From Liolophura sinensis (lineage: Eukaryota; Mollusca; Polyplacophora; Chitonida; Chitonidae), in contig NC_088295.1 in NCBI RefSeq assembly GCF_032854445.1, positions 34,750,510-34,814,509 of the forward strand: DNA of 64,000 nucleotides, read 5' to 3'. The notes beneath the pieces were generated by a model that was not told where the DNA came from, ran no database searches, and saw nothing but the letters and a program-made list of their open reading frames with translations. Below are positions 1 to 11,840 of this stretch, piece after piece. Each line of letters begins with the position of its first letter. Position 1 is the stretch's first letter. Position numbers and translations under genes: made by a program.

Positions 1-128
1 CCGCTTGGCACGGATAGGGTACCTAGGGCTGTGTTGTACAACGGGTTGGAAGCGCGCAATCTCACCGCGGAACACCGGCTCTCCATACAGATACTGGCAG
101 GAAATATCCACGGTGGACCCTTATCACA
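1..128 (-). other. Possible coding exon at the left edge, gene unknown
   Basis: Read on the minus strand from about 128 down to the window edge, one frame stays open for 39 codons and gives a protein-like stretch containing CQYLYGEPVFRGEIARF. The words Y-x-Y-G-E-P-V followed by G recall the macroglobulin domains of alpha-2-macroglobulin/C3/TEP proteins, where a YGKPV-like motif is common. This is a weak resemblance from memory, not an alignment. A stop codon lies just upstream in that frame, so it would have to be an internal exon, and the upstream acceptor (AAG at about 128) lacks a good pyrimidine tract. The exon would continue beyond base 1. It could equally be chance or a decayed repeat. 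Confidence 0.2.
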
Positions 129-330
129 ACATGGTCTGATTCCCCTATAGTCAGTTTTGACTTGAATTTAAATTTGAAATGCTTATTTTTGGACGCCAAG
201 TGATCAAATTGGCAAACCTGCGCAAATTTTAACTCCTGGGACCAAGAAACTGCGCTTTGTATCGATGTTATGAAATGTATACACGCCAAAGCAGTTTCAA
301 TGGAACGCGGTCGTCTTTTGGCTGAGTTCA

Positions 331-690
331 AAACACTAATTTTAAAAATGATAAATGGGCTTGTTAAAAGCTAGTAATCAACATTCCCCAGGAACGATGC
401 TTTCATGTAATGCACAGTGGAATATGGAGTAAAAATAGCCGCTAGATCGATAGTGGTTGATATGGATGAGTTACTCGAGATAACCTATTGTTGCACCAGC
501 TAACTTTTGTGATTTTGGAGATATGCCCTGTTGTCTGTAAAGAAAAGTCCATGCAAGATAGGCCTATATGGCTTCCATATCACATTCTGACTATACCTTT
601 CCGTTAACTTGTTGACTTGTAAGAGTAATTGATTGTTAAGAAAATCTATTATGTTAAAAAGTTGGAGTTTCCAGGTCAAATTTGATTTGT
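331..690. other. Intergenic, nothing recognised
   Basis: AT-rich DNA with only short open frames in both directions. I see no repeat unit, splice-flanked coding stretch or RNA gene. Confidence 0.5.
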
Positions 691-855
691 TCATTTACTT
701 GATTTGTTTTTAACGTCATACTAAAGAATATTTCACTTATGGAATGACGGCCATGCCGTTTCACGGATGAATCAAGGAGACCGAAGGGGAAGCCGGCATG
801 AGCTGGACTTGAACACACAGCTATCGCATTGATAAGCGGCGCCTGTGTCATTGTA
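691..855 (-). mobile_element. SINE family A (tRNA-derived), truncated and diverged copy
   Basis: On the plus strand the copy begins with the reverse complement of the tail (TTTTTAACGTCATACTAAAG, then AATATTTCACTTAT) and ends with the reverse complement of the tRNA-like head (CCGGCATGAGCTGGACTTGA). The middle of the element, between the GACGGCC and the GAAGCC parts, is shortened compared with the copies at 54.2 and 60.3 kb. Many substitutions suggest an old insertion. Confidence 0.75.
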
Positions 856-1152
856 TTGAACTGGCACGCTTCATCGTGTGACCTGTATCACATTGGGAGA
901 AGGTAGGTCATTTCCAGTGAACTCCATGCAAGACCACACAAGAAAGCTATTTGGGCCTCTCAAAATCGACCAAGGCCCTGAATATGGATTTATGGAAATA
1001 AATGCGAGATATTCAGAACTATAATGTTGTATCTTGTCATTATCAGGTGACTTGTCAAGTATTATTCATACGCCTATTGAAGTACAAATGCAGAAGTGCC
1101 ACAGCTTAAGATATTGCCATTTCTATTATACTGAGCCAGGTCTGAATTGCTA

Positions 1153-1369
1153 TGGTGGGGCCTCAGTGGCTCAGTTGGTTAGCATCTAGCGCAGCGTAAT
1201 GACCCAGAAGCCTCCCACCAATGCGGTCTCTCAGCAATCTGCGTATGGTGTTGGGTTTCCCGAGGCTCTGGCAGTTTTCCTCCCCCTATAATGCTGTCCG
1301 CCGTTGTATAAGCGAAATATTCTTGAGTACTGCGTAAAACACCAATCGAATAATAAATAAATAAATAAA
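1153..1369 (+). mobile_element. SINE family A, near full-length copy
   Basis: The head has a tRNA-like A box (TGGCTCAGTTGGTTAGC), followed by the family-specific body (GCAGCGTAATGACCCAGAAG) and the tail core GCGAAATATTCTTGAGTACT. It ends in a run of AATAAATAAATA. The head, body and A-rich tail in this order are typical of a tRNA-derived SINE transcribed by RNA polymerase III. The B-box region is degenerate, and part of the middle (GTTCAAGTCC to AGGTC) is missing or altered. Confidence 0.85.
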
Positions 1370-2164
1370 ACCATTATGTCCTTTCACTGCAATCAAAACA
1401 TGATGGTTAGCTTATAGTAATTTATCCCTTATGTCATGTCTGTGTCGTGTTATAGTTTAAAACTTGCATTTGTCTGTAACACCTGAATTAGCTTATGTAA
1501 TAAGGCACATCAGTGTCGCTTTAGAGAAAATGTCATAGCCTGATGTGGCCTTAATATAGGCATGTACGTAATTAGGGCAAACTGCTATTGATTGATTTCA
1601 TACAAGAAGCTTTTGTTGGCATGCTATGTGCTCCCGGAAACGGGTAAAGTGAAGTACATGAAAGTATTACAGGTATAGACCGCCTTGAACCAGACGCTGT
1701 TAGTACGCCCAAGGCTAAACATATCACCACATCGCATATGTGTTGGAGACATGAGCTGGGGATAACGGGATATTGACCACCTGATAAGAATTTATCGATG
1801 AAATGAGATCCGATTTTCTCTGCGTGACAAAACTCAGCAAATACCGACAGTATCACGGAGATTAGAGCGTGTTGAACAGGATCGTCGCAAGAGGCTACGT
1901 CTGACGTCATGCACGCGGACACACCCGTGTACCGGCTTCACCATAGAGCTGATAAAACGAGAGCTGATAAAATGAAGGCTTTTTCTTCGTTTACGACTGA
2001 CGCAAGATATAAAATGGTCGGTGAAACTGGTTGCTATTTACATGCATGTAGGTGACAATCCCTCATCAAATTGGCTAGGATACCAAGGTGGTAGCTTGTT
2101 GACCATTACGTCGTATGTTGAGGCGATGTGGTTTCGTTCAGACTATGATAGGCTTCTTCCATTG
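1370..2164. other. Intergenic, one unexplained 116-codon open frame
   Basis: The only notable item is a minus-strand open frame at 1,572-1,922. Its translation has no motif I recognise and no splice context, so I do not call it a gene. The GC content is locally higher than that of the flanks, which would fit a decayed mobile element. Confidence 0.4.
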
Positions 2165-2450
2165 TATGAAAGGGTTAAACAACACCCTCAATGAACCAGA
2201 AACTGATGTTGTACAGGTTATAGACACTGTAGTAAGGGGTTAAACATCACAAGAAAGAACTATACACTGATGTTACACAGATAATTGAAACTGTGGTAAA
2301 GGGTGAAACATCACAAGCATAAACCAGACACTGATGTTGTACAGACTATTGACACTGATACTGTGCAGGTTAGACGCCATAGTAAGGGGTTAAACATCAT
2401 AAGAACGACCCAAACACTGCTGTTGTACAGATGATAGACACTGCAGGGAT
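2165..2450. repeat. Degenerate tandem array, unit about 65 bp, four units
   Basis: The anchor GGGGTTAAACATCA recurs near 2,172, 2,236, 2,301 and 2,386, giving spacings of about 65, 65 and 85. Each unit continues with a version of ACACTGATGTTGTACAG and a short GAYACTGTAGTAAG segment. The longer third interval seems to contain an internal partial duplication of the CACTGTGCAGGTTAGAC part. Units differ by about a fifth of their bases, so the array is old. Confidence 0.75.
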
Positions 2451-4119
2451 GCGGGGTGGTATAACAAATGAAAAAGATTAAAAGTTTGCTACATACGTCA
2501 TAAGTTTTCCATCTCGGGGAAACAAATGAGTAAAATTTAAGGCATGACAATTTGAATCTGTTGGCCATAGTTCATAATCAACATTCAGGTCGAGTACAAA
2601 TACAAAGTTATCTCAGTCATGATTTATTGACGCCTATTGATTTACTGGTATCGAATAAATGCAATAAACAGTGACGTTGACACTTTGACGTGACCTGAGT
2701 TCAGTGAGATTAGAAGCTTGTTTTTAAAATGACGCCCTTCAACGTTCAGTCCGTATTGACTAAAAAATGTCGCATTGCTTCTATAATAATGAAAACAACT
2801 CAGTCCATCTACAACCCAGTGTTTTTGTTATGTGGAATCCTACGATGCCTTTGTAATCATACCAACCACAAACACTTGATGTTATTCTATTTCCGTCAAG
2901 GTATGATGAGTCTTCACATGTGCTGTAGTTGGTATATAGTACGGCGACATAGTCATAAGTAAGCCGGATCACCTGAAATCAAGCACGGAATTGTGTAAAA
3001 TATGGAATTATATGAGTTACATTATTATCATTGGATGTTTCCAGATATTACACATCTATATTGGCTCTCTTCTAGAAAAATATTTGAGGATGGGCAATTC
3101 TTCTCTATGCCAAATTCGCCTTAATTATTGTAATTACTACGTCGTGTAGATGTAACCCTATAATTGCTATTTCTTCATTATTGTCTCACCATTGGAAAAT
3201 TTTGTAAATGTAAATGAAACATATTGTGAGAAGCCACTTGTCGACTAGTTTCGCATTCCTAAAGTGTAGTATTATGGATAACTAGAAGTCCTTTTGCTTT
3301 TCAACATTAGCTGTTTCAAGAGAATCTCCACATAAATGCAAATTTCAGTGCCTGCATTCCCATGTAGAGACTCTTTCTTTTTACCGTATTGCGTATTCCT
3401 GTCCATATAACGTCCATGGTATTCGTATACTTTGCCGGGCAAGGCTTTGGCGTTGAACTATTGGAAGAACTACGACAAGGAGTGTGTTCATCAGCGATCG
3501 AACCAATATTGATTTGTCCTCATTTGTGCCAGCAGCAGACTGTCGTGCATACTTCATGACAGACGGATCGTGTTTCACCATGAGTCGCACTAAACTCATG
3601 AGAGAGAAAAAAACATACCAAATCACATCTGTGTGTATTAAGGAGTGTATATTTTACTCTCGCTATACATTTGCAGCTACATACATGTGATGAAATTCTG
3701 TCTGCACATTTTTTTCTCCTTCAGACAAATGAAGTGGTATTGCAATGGTTCCACGCGGAACTGCTATTCCAGCACGTAGGCCTGTATATGTGTATGGGCG
3801 GAAATGTATACATAGTGAACGTAAGTGAAGCCAAAAACAGTTATCAGCACTTTACTTATTAAGCCGAACAAACAATCATTATGCAAAGACCATTGCTATC
3901 AGTGCACAGATATGTTATTTGATATTAAAGGCGATTTCTCCGTTGTGCATCTAGATTAACGAAGCTGAAACATGACAAAAATCCATTATATATTACAAAG
4001 GGCCTGTGTTCTCAATACTTTATTTTGGTATTTTGAAGGGTCTGGTTTCGGTTTTGAATATTTGCCCGTTAATAATGCAGTTATGATATTACCTGGATGA
4101 AATGGCTTTGGCATTATTT
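2451..4119. other. Intergenic, nothing recognised
   Basis: AT-rich sequence with scattered short open frames on both strands. I found no repeat with clear ends and no coding stretch with splice signals. Confidence 0.5.
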
Positions 4120-5045
4120 GTAACGAGATTCCAACGAGACTGCAACGACATTCAGTCGAAAATCTCGTGCCTGTGTCTGAATCTTGCCTTTGAGCCTACA
4201 TCTAGAGGCCTCGTTCGAATTTTGTCTGTTCGTTCATTTCGCGACTAAATATCGCCTGAATCTCGACCAGATCTTGCACAGTCCATTGCTTATCGACCTA
4301 ATCTCGTCCAAACGTCGCCTATGTTCTTAATATCGTCAGAATGTTGCGGTATCTTCGAAATAAATGATTTGTTTGTCAAACCTTAAATTGCAGATCAGTT
4401 TAACTTGGAACGACATTCGGGCGAGATTATGTATTTATTTATTTGATTGGTGTTTTACGCCGTGCTCAAGAATATTTCACTTATACTACGGCGGCCAGCA
4501 TTACGGTGGAAGGAAACCGGGCAGAGCTAGCCCGGGGGGAATCCACGACCATCCGCAGATTGCTGGCTGGGCGAGAATAGGATGAGATTCGGAAAAACAT
4601 GGCGATATTCGACAATGCGAGATTTAGATGAATGGCGCGTTGTGAAACCAAGTCTTTGCAGAATCTCGACTAAATGTTGTGTTGTACACTAAATCTCGAC
4701 CGAATCTCGGGCTGTAGTGCGATCGAGTTTCGTCAGAATGTCACCTTTTTTATACACAATACTTCAACTTTCGTTCCAATATTATGAGAATGCGATCTTC
4801 TGTTGAGACAGTCCGAAACTTGGTTCCACAACGCGCCATTTCTCTAAGTAGAGAATCCATTGTGTGAGATTTGATCGAGATTTGGTCGAGATTCAGACGA
4901 GATTTGGTCGAGATTCGAACGAGAGCATAAGATTTAGTCATCGAAGCAGATTGAGACAGATTCAGGCGAGAGATTTTCACGAGATTCTCGACTGAGTATT
5001 GTTGGAGTCTTAATCTCGAATGAATCTCGACTAAATCTCGCACTG
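4120..5045. repeat. Foldback (large imperfect inverted-repeat) element rich in AATCTCGAC words
   Basis: The left part, about 4,120-4,720, is full of words such as AATCTCGACC, AATCTCGTCC and ATATCGCC on the plus strand. The right part, about 4,790-5,045, carries the same words in reverse (GGTCGAGATT, GACGAGATTT). Longer matches confirm an inverted repeat: ATGGCGCGTTGTG with AACCAAGT at 4,631 pairs with its reverse complement at about 4,820-4,846. The segment around TCAGTCGAAAATCTCGTG at 4,152 pairs with the one around 4,975-4,990. The arms are therefore imperfect inverted copies of about 250-450 bp around a loop near 4.72-4.79 kb. A SINE sits inside the left arm. The class of element is unknown to me. 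Confidence 0.65.
4432..4572 (-). mobile_element. SINE family A, 3' part, inserted in the foldback element
   Basis: It starts with the reversed A-rich tail (TATTTATTTATTTGATTGGT), followed by GTTTTACGCCGTGCTCAAGA and ATATTTCACTTAT. The body GGAAACCGGGCAGAGC and CCACGACCATCCGCAGATTG follows. The sequence breaks off at about 4,572, where the foldback words resume, so the tRNA-like head is absent. The low divergence from the 54.2-kb copy suggests that it is younger than the surrounding element. Confidence 0.85.
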
Positions 5046-7129
5046 GCGTTCAAATATCGCCGTACCTGTTTTGGAGAAAATGTACGTGTAACAGGGAGCA
5101 TGGCCGCGTCCGGCCTCCATAGATTCTAGAGTAATATACAACGTTACCGGAAGAACATATGTCAAACTGATTTCACAATGCATTTGGGTGTTGTTCGTCA
5201 CATTATAACTCCAGTGCACGTTCCTTCTTCACAATTAATGTATGTTCTGGAGTGAAACGTCCAGTCTCTGTATATACATGTTCCTGGGGGAACAGTGAAC
5301 TGTACTATATCGAGGTTAATTTCTTTTGCATTCCTCTTCTGATCTTTCTTTTCCCCATAAAACCATTTCTTTGGTCAGCAGTTGGTGACGTGGATCAGTC
5401 GAGGGAATTGCCCAGTTGTCATGGTGACCAGAGGACGAACAAATATACAAGTACTTTGATCTATGGATGAATAGTGACATGCCCAAGGGCCTTAATTAGC
5501 AGACTCCTCTCGATGGCACTTGACAACAGGTAACAAACTGAAAATCGCCTTGAACACTCCAGGTCAACAACCAAAATGGTTTCCCGTGTTCCATTTGATA
5601 GGAATGGCTTTATGCCAAAGTGAAAAAACGCGTCATACTCCAATCTTGATGCTCGAAGTCTTTTTTATCGAATGGGAAGCCTAGTATCGTGGAGGTAAAT
5701 ATGGAAACTCAAAGTGGAATATTCAATGGAGTTGATCAGTTGCATGCAAAATAATTTTTGTTTAAAATCGGCCATAAATAATGCTTGCGTATCCTTACTA
5801 ACGACAAAAACTGTAATCACACACACATTTCAATGAATCGAAAAGCAATCAATCTTGTGTAACGTGATATTTATCAGTTAAGGCACTCAAGCCTCTACAT
5901 CTAATCTCCCTCTCAGCGCATATGTAGCGTAATTAATTCACTTTCGACATGTATTATAAGTGCGTGGTATAAATCAGTGCACAAAATAACACACATCTAG
6001 GCTCCCCCGGACGACGTGGTTTAAATAAATAATGTTTGTACGCATGCTCTTAATGCATGCGGGCACACTTGATTAAAATTTCCCGATCTATACTGACATA
6101 CTTCAGTCTCACTATAAAACATTTTAGATACGAATTGAGATAGTCTATAAATATTTTGCTAATACATCATGCAGATGATGATAAATTGCTTAAACTATAT
6201 ACCGTATCTAATCTTTACTCTATACCAAACGTAAACACTTGTTAGCTTTAAAATACTTGATAGAAATTGTACAATATTATGCCTGGATGAAATGCAATAG
6301 TGTAATCTTGATGTGATAGTATAAATATCAACCCAAACATGAGACTGACTTTGATGCATAGTCCTTGTTAATAAAACCTAATATAAAAATCTTATTAAAC
6401 GTTTATAAAATGACAACACGTTTTCAACTCCTCCACAAATATGTTCATCATGAGGCGTGTATCGTGTATATTTTTAATATCGCTTCATACATCGGTAGCT
6501 TATTAATAGGCTTTTTATCTTATAAATTTATTAAGAGGGATTACAAAATAACCGATGTTAACACGGCTTTATTACACATATTCATTGCGAGACAATTTTG
6601 CACATATAAAATGTAACCAATACATTATTAGTAAATACAGATTGGAGAAACCATAATCATATGTCCGTATAAATTCGTCACTAATACATATGTTAACCAA
6701 TGAGCTGTGTTATCCTGGACAATAGCCAACAGATATCGAAACGTCACAAATAAAATTTTAAACTCTAGGAGTCTTTCATAGACTTTTTTTTCAGAGATAG
6801 GTATGATCATAATTAATTAGGCAGTGATCTATTTTTATGGCATTCTTACATGAGTATGCAAGTAATGCATTTCCGCACGTGCATGCATATAGACTTTTTT
6901 ATGTGATAAATTTACAGTAGGAAGGAATACAACATGATATCAACAGCCCTTTACACAGTATTGGAGACCTTCATACTTATGTATAACCTATATGTAGACC
7001 AATGTGAACAGCAAAATAGAGATATGTGAAACAATAACTGAACGCCTATATAACTAATGGATATCTTAAACAATATGCACTGTTACATTTTTTACTCGAA
7101 GCACCATTCCGCAGGTATCTGGAGAAACC
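5046..7129. other. Intergenic, AT-rich, nothing recognised
   Basis: Very AT-rich DNA, with short open frames only. No splice-flanked coding stretch, tandem array or paired terminal repeats could be seen. Confidence 0.5.
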
Positions 7130-7660
7130 TTCTTATATATATATTGAGCAAAAAAAGAAACACGTTCCAAACATACTCATATGGACCAAAGTGTGTTGCT
7201 AGTGGATAAATCTGGTTTATGGATGTAGTGAGCGTACACTAAAATAGGATTAGGCATTAAGGTGCGCTTGATGAACCATTCATAGTCAACAGTAACACGA
7301 TGGGGTCACTTTTAATGTCATAGAGACTAGCCATCAGTATTGGAACTTGTTTAGTACCGCGTGTGCTCCCTCTCGCATTCACAGCAGCAAGGCAAAACTC
7401 ATGAATATAGCATTAGGCAATTTGCGCCATTCCTGTACCAACATGGCACCCAGCTCTTGAACATTCTGGGGCTGAGGTCCCAAAGCCCGAAGACTTCTTC
7501 CAAGAGCATCACATACGTGTTCAAAGGGATAGGGGTCGATACCGAAATTTAGCACTCTAGCTTTCCGCGGAGAACCTCCTTCTTCGCGGAAGAAGGTCGC
7601 AGTTTTAACAGTCGCTATAAAGTCATGGTCTAGATAGCCGCTATCAGCCACCATACATCA
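7130..7660 (-). pseudogene. Tc1/mariner-type transposase remnant (C-terminal end) with adjoining terminal sequence
   Basis: The minus-strand frame at 7,654-7,379 contains FEHVCDALGRSLRALGPQPQ followed by NVQELGAMLVQEWRKLPN. This matches the well-known end of Tc1-like transposases, where an SPDLNPIEHVWD-type motif holds the last acidic residue of the DDE/D triad and is followed by L-G-R and VQEW-LP. The acidic residue of the EH motif is present; the two upstream catalytic aspartates are not visible. The SPDLNP part is replaced by FGIDPYP, and the frame degenerates after LPN. Downstream of the coding remnant on its own strand lies a purine-rich tract, read on plus as TTGAGCAAAAAAAGAAACAC at 7,144, which may be the terminal repeat. 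I found no second terminus. Confidence 0.7.
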
Positions 7661-8950
7661 GGATGCCAAAAAGAGTATATAGCCAACACCGCAACATGTT
7701 AATTCTGTTAACACAACATTTGCTAATTCCACATTATTCGGAAGTGATGGTTGATCTAGGTGAAGTCACTGGTGCTGAAAAAATTGTTGAAGTTTCAAGG
7801 TTTTGTTTAAATACGTGTGTGCTCACGCATCTGTTGTTACATACATATTTGTCACACCAGGAAGCAGCCACTATATTGGTTAACTATAATGCTATCCATA
7901 CATACATACATGCCTCTCTCTCTTCGGGCGAAATATCTGGTTATTTTTGTGCTAAGGTATATTACGTATGAGAAAATCTTCAGTCATGCAGTAACGACTT
8001 CTTAAAATAGTGTTTCAAAGGTCGGGTTTGCATGTAACGGTGTTGTTGTGGGTGTCAATTTTACCGTCTCAACTCACATCACCTGAAAAAGATGTCAACA
8101 AACCAGTTTCTCCCATGCATACATACATCTGTGGCATAAAATTCATGCAGCCATTGCGGTGACTAATAATATATTCGCGGCTGTAAATTGCAGGTTCTTA
8201 AATAATTGCCCATGCCTACGCAAGTCAGTAAATTATAATACATTTACCTTTCTGGTAAATATAATTCTTTCATAATTAAAGACATGACAGTTGCGTGCAG
8301 GAATTATGAGTTATTAAGTTGGCATGTTGTGTAAAAAATGTGTCGTTTTATTTCCTGTATGGCCCCTTTTGTTCCTTTCCAAAAAGAATTTACATGTTCA
8401 TTGCCGAAGATCGCGCTTGAGCCAGTGTCAGGTTTTCGTTTATATGCTTGTCTGCGTATGTCAAATCCCACGATATACCAGAGAGAGTTAAGACATATTC
8501 TTTAGGTAGTGGACAACTGGCATATTCCGCTGATGTCCTGGGGTCTAACGAGCTATATCAGGTTGGACGATCTACGTACACGAAGGAATTATGCTGATAG
8601 GACAGGCCAGGATCTGTCTGAGAGCGATTTCTTATACCGCCTGGGGTGATTGTTATACATGTATATATTCTTTTCAGATCAAGCATTTATTTGTCAAAGT
8701 CACAAACTCCCCCGATGAGCTCTAAGTGGAAGATTTTTAAAAATCAAATATACTAATATCACGTGGGACTGAATTACACAATGTCTTTCATTAAGAAACA
8801 CCGTGCAGTAAATACAGGGGAAAGAGGCCGTATTTGTGATCATTTGTCTGCTAATAGTATCACACTGTGGTTTTACTCTCCAAGCTGTATATGATCTTGT
8901 ATATTTTATATAGTGTATGTTTTGCATTGACAACAATAATATCTTACATT
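7661..8950. other. Intergenic, nothing recognised
   Basis: No coding or repeat structure could be supported. The segment 8,400-8,640 is somewhat richer in GC and may be a decayed element, but has no recognisable motif. Confidence 0.45.
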
Positions 8951-9026
8951 AACTATAGTGTCTTTCAATAACTATAATGTCTTTCATTAACTATAATGCC
9001 TTTCAGTAGCTATAATGTCTTTTAAT
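8951..9026. repeat. Short tandem array, 19-bp unit, four copies
   Basis: The unit AACTATAATGTCTTTCATT starts at 8,951, 8,970, 8,989 and 9,008, exactly 19 bases apart, with one to three changes per copy. Confidence 0.85.
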
Positions 9027-11040
9027 ATCCCTCATTGTAACAATGTTCATCGTTGGCCATTCCTCCGATGGTTTCCCCACCCAAAGCTGAATGACTACCA
9101 TCACATAACGTTTACATGTATGCTAACGTTCTCGAGTACCACATGAAACACGAGTCAAACAAATCAAATATATATGCATACATAACTGATTTATCGCCCA
9201 TGTACCACATTGACAGTTATGACTGGTCGATCGGTTATTTTGCGGCTTAAGTATTGCTTCCAATCGAGAATTTGCAAAATTTGCTTTATATCATGCAGGT
9301 AGTGTTTTTTATTTTGATATAAACGTTCACAGCTTAAGGCGCAAAGTGTTCCCCTTTACCCTTGAAAGTCTTTTCACCTCGATGTTTTATTACGGTATAT
9401 TTCCGTATTTTGCGGAAACTTTATTTCCATTTTAAAAGCATTATTTATTTTTCTCTAAATTGTTGTGGACCTGCTTTGACATATATGCTTAACTAAGAAA
9501 AAGGCGCAAGAATGTATAAAGGTTAACCTTGAAGCGAGGGTTTCATACACTATATAACAATTGTGAAGGTAAAGGGGTGCTGATGGTGAGGGTGGGGGAA
9601 CAGATCAGCATTTATCATATGAACACCAAGAACATTTATTCCATTTGTCCATTGTTAATCTGCTTAATCCATATATGCATGTCTCATTCGTAAATAAATA
9701 CATGCTAACAGAGGGCCTTGGAGTGCAGTAATTATTTGTGTATGCAAAGCCATTCATTATATAGGCCTAAAGCAGAGCAGTGACGACAATGTGATAGTGG
9801 ACAAATGGTCACATGCACGTAACCGGTGAAATCCAGTCTCCTGTCAATTTACTTCAGTTCAGGCTTTATTCTAACCGTTCATGTATATGTTTAAATAATG
9901 GCAACTTATGAAACCCCTTAACACCACAATTTTTGCAAAATTAGGTTTAAAAAAAAACCCAACGGTTTCAGAAGGAGACTTCGGACCTCTGTACGAAGAG
10001 AGCAGCTCGCTGACTGCATGGTCTTACGTTCACATCGTCATCGAATCTATGTTGAAATGCACTACATGTATAACATGTTTTATTAGTTGTTCAGTATGCA
10101 CTTCTTATTTAGTTCTGTAAACAGATGTATGGCTTTTCAAATGCATTGTCCTCCACCACATTTGCAATGACGTCTTCCGCCTTTGGCGCTCTCCTCTCCA
10201 CCTTTTAGCGCACCTCCTATGCTAAACCGGATTTAAAAATATATATATCTGTGTAAGATTTTTTTTGCCTAAGCAATGTATCAGCTTTGACTTGCGAGAT
10301 GGAATTGTTTACACTGTAAGTGTTGTCAAATGACCGGGTGTAGTTTTGATCTTTAACATCATGTCCTATATAGAGGGCCGGTTGTATAGGCCTTATCTCG
10401 ACACAGACAGTCCTGTACTACATTGAGTATTACAAAGACACGGTGGCTGTTGTGTAGAGATTGAGTTATAGTGACTCCTGGCATATAGAAGACCATTATA
10501 TTGTTTATTTTATCACGTTTAAATCACACTGATACGAAGTTCACGGTTATTCGAGCCTAAGGGGTATCTCAATTTAATTCTACTGTAGCTTTAGTTTTAC
10601 TGTATATAAGCAAAAAATTAAATGTGTATCTCCACGCCTTACGTGCGTTGCAGCTATAAACAACGATATCCCGTTGAAATGAGAATGTGATCTCCAGCAA
10701 TGACGACCCGAGCTATATGCTGATAACATTGCGAACAGAAACAGTGATATATTCTCAAAAATATAATCTGTTAAATTTAACAGAAAAATCAAGAATGTAT
10801 TCTGTTATTGTATCAGATCATTCTGCTTAATATATTACACGAATTCTATTATTTTAACATAGACTGAATTGAAACAACAGGATATTGTCTTTTGTATGGC
10901 AGAATACACACACAACGGATACAACAGATACAACAGACACCCTGTTAAATTTAACTTTAAATGTAAACATATCTTGACAGTATACATATATAACCAAACC
11001 ATCCCCATAGGACATGAAGTCCTGGGTATATGTTACTTAT
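9027..11040. other. Intergenic, nothing recognised
   Basis: AT-rich DNA with unremarkable short open frames. I see no gene, array or mobile element with clear ends. Confidence 0.5.
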
Positions 11041-11840
11041 TCCAAGGTTGATGCCCTGCGGAAGACTTATGAAAGCTCATAGCATATCGGTATGTAACAG
11101 TGTATAGGAAGGTATTCCTATGGGTACAAACTGTGCTCCCTTTTCTCCAACCCGTGTCTGTTCTCATATGAATACGATTATATGCGGAAACTATTAAGGA
11201 GTAATCCTCACCAGGCCCGATGTTTCTCATTCACTAAACGGTATATTGACGAGCTACTAGCTTTAATCAATCCATATATAGCAAAGGCTGTGAAGGATAT
11301 TTACCTACATTCGCTGGATTTAAAGTTAAGGAAACCACGGACTCTCTAGATGGTACATCTTATTTGGACCTTTATTTGTACAAAGACCAAAACGGTTTCC
11401 TCTCTCACAGACTGTACGACAAGAGGAATAGTTTCAGTTTTGATATTACTTGGACAGCAATAAACGCAAGGGTCCTGCATATGGTGTGTACATATCTCGC
11501 CTTGTATCATTTGTTAGATCCTGCGCGTTGGATGACGATTTCAATGAATGTCAGAAGTGATTACTGCAAAAACTAGTGTGTCAAGGCTATTCCATCAAAC
11601 GCCTTCACTCCAAGTTTCGTAAGCTTTACAATAAATATAATTCTCTTGTAAGTAAATTTGGACAGACAGTCCAGAATCTCTGGCGCTCTACTTTATGATT
11701 ATTTCTAATTCCACTCAATCCAGGGTTAATAGCTTTGTATTCATCGTGTTGAATTAGATCGCCACCTTGGATATATGAATAGTTGCAATCAAAGCGCAAC
11801 TGAGATACATATTTTGTTATCGACAACTTATATTCTATCA
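11041..11840 (+). pseudogene. Penelope-like reverse transcriptase remnant, copy A
   Basis: Plus-strand frames, interrupted by several stops and shifts, give RSFSF-like sequence replaced by SHSLN, then RYIDELLALIN at 11,239-11,271. Further on they give WTFICTKTKTVSS and, in another frame, MDLYLYKDQNGFLSHRLYDK at 11,364. The order FSFTxRYIDDLLAL, then LDLYLYKD-NG-LS-LYDKR, is typical of the reverse transcriptases I associate with Penelope-like elements in marine invertebrates. Here the catalytic YIDD is YIDE (11,242-11,253), so this copy is dead. It is an inverted partner of copy B at 13.67-14.90 kb. Confidence 0.7.

Noticed and set aside
1572-1922. 116-codon minus-strand open frame
   Set aside because: No recognisable motif, no splice or start context, and no repeat relation that would identify it; open by chance or a decayed element.
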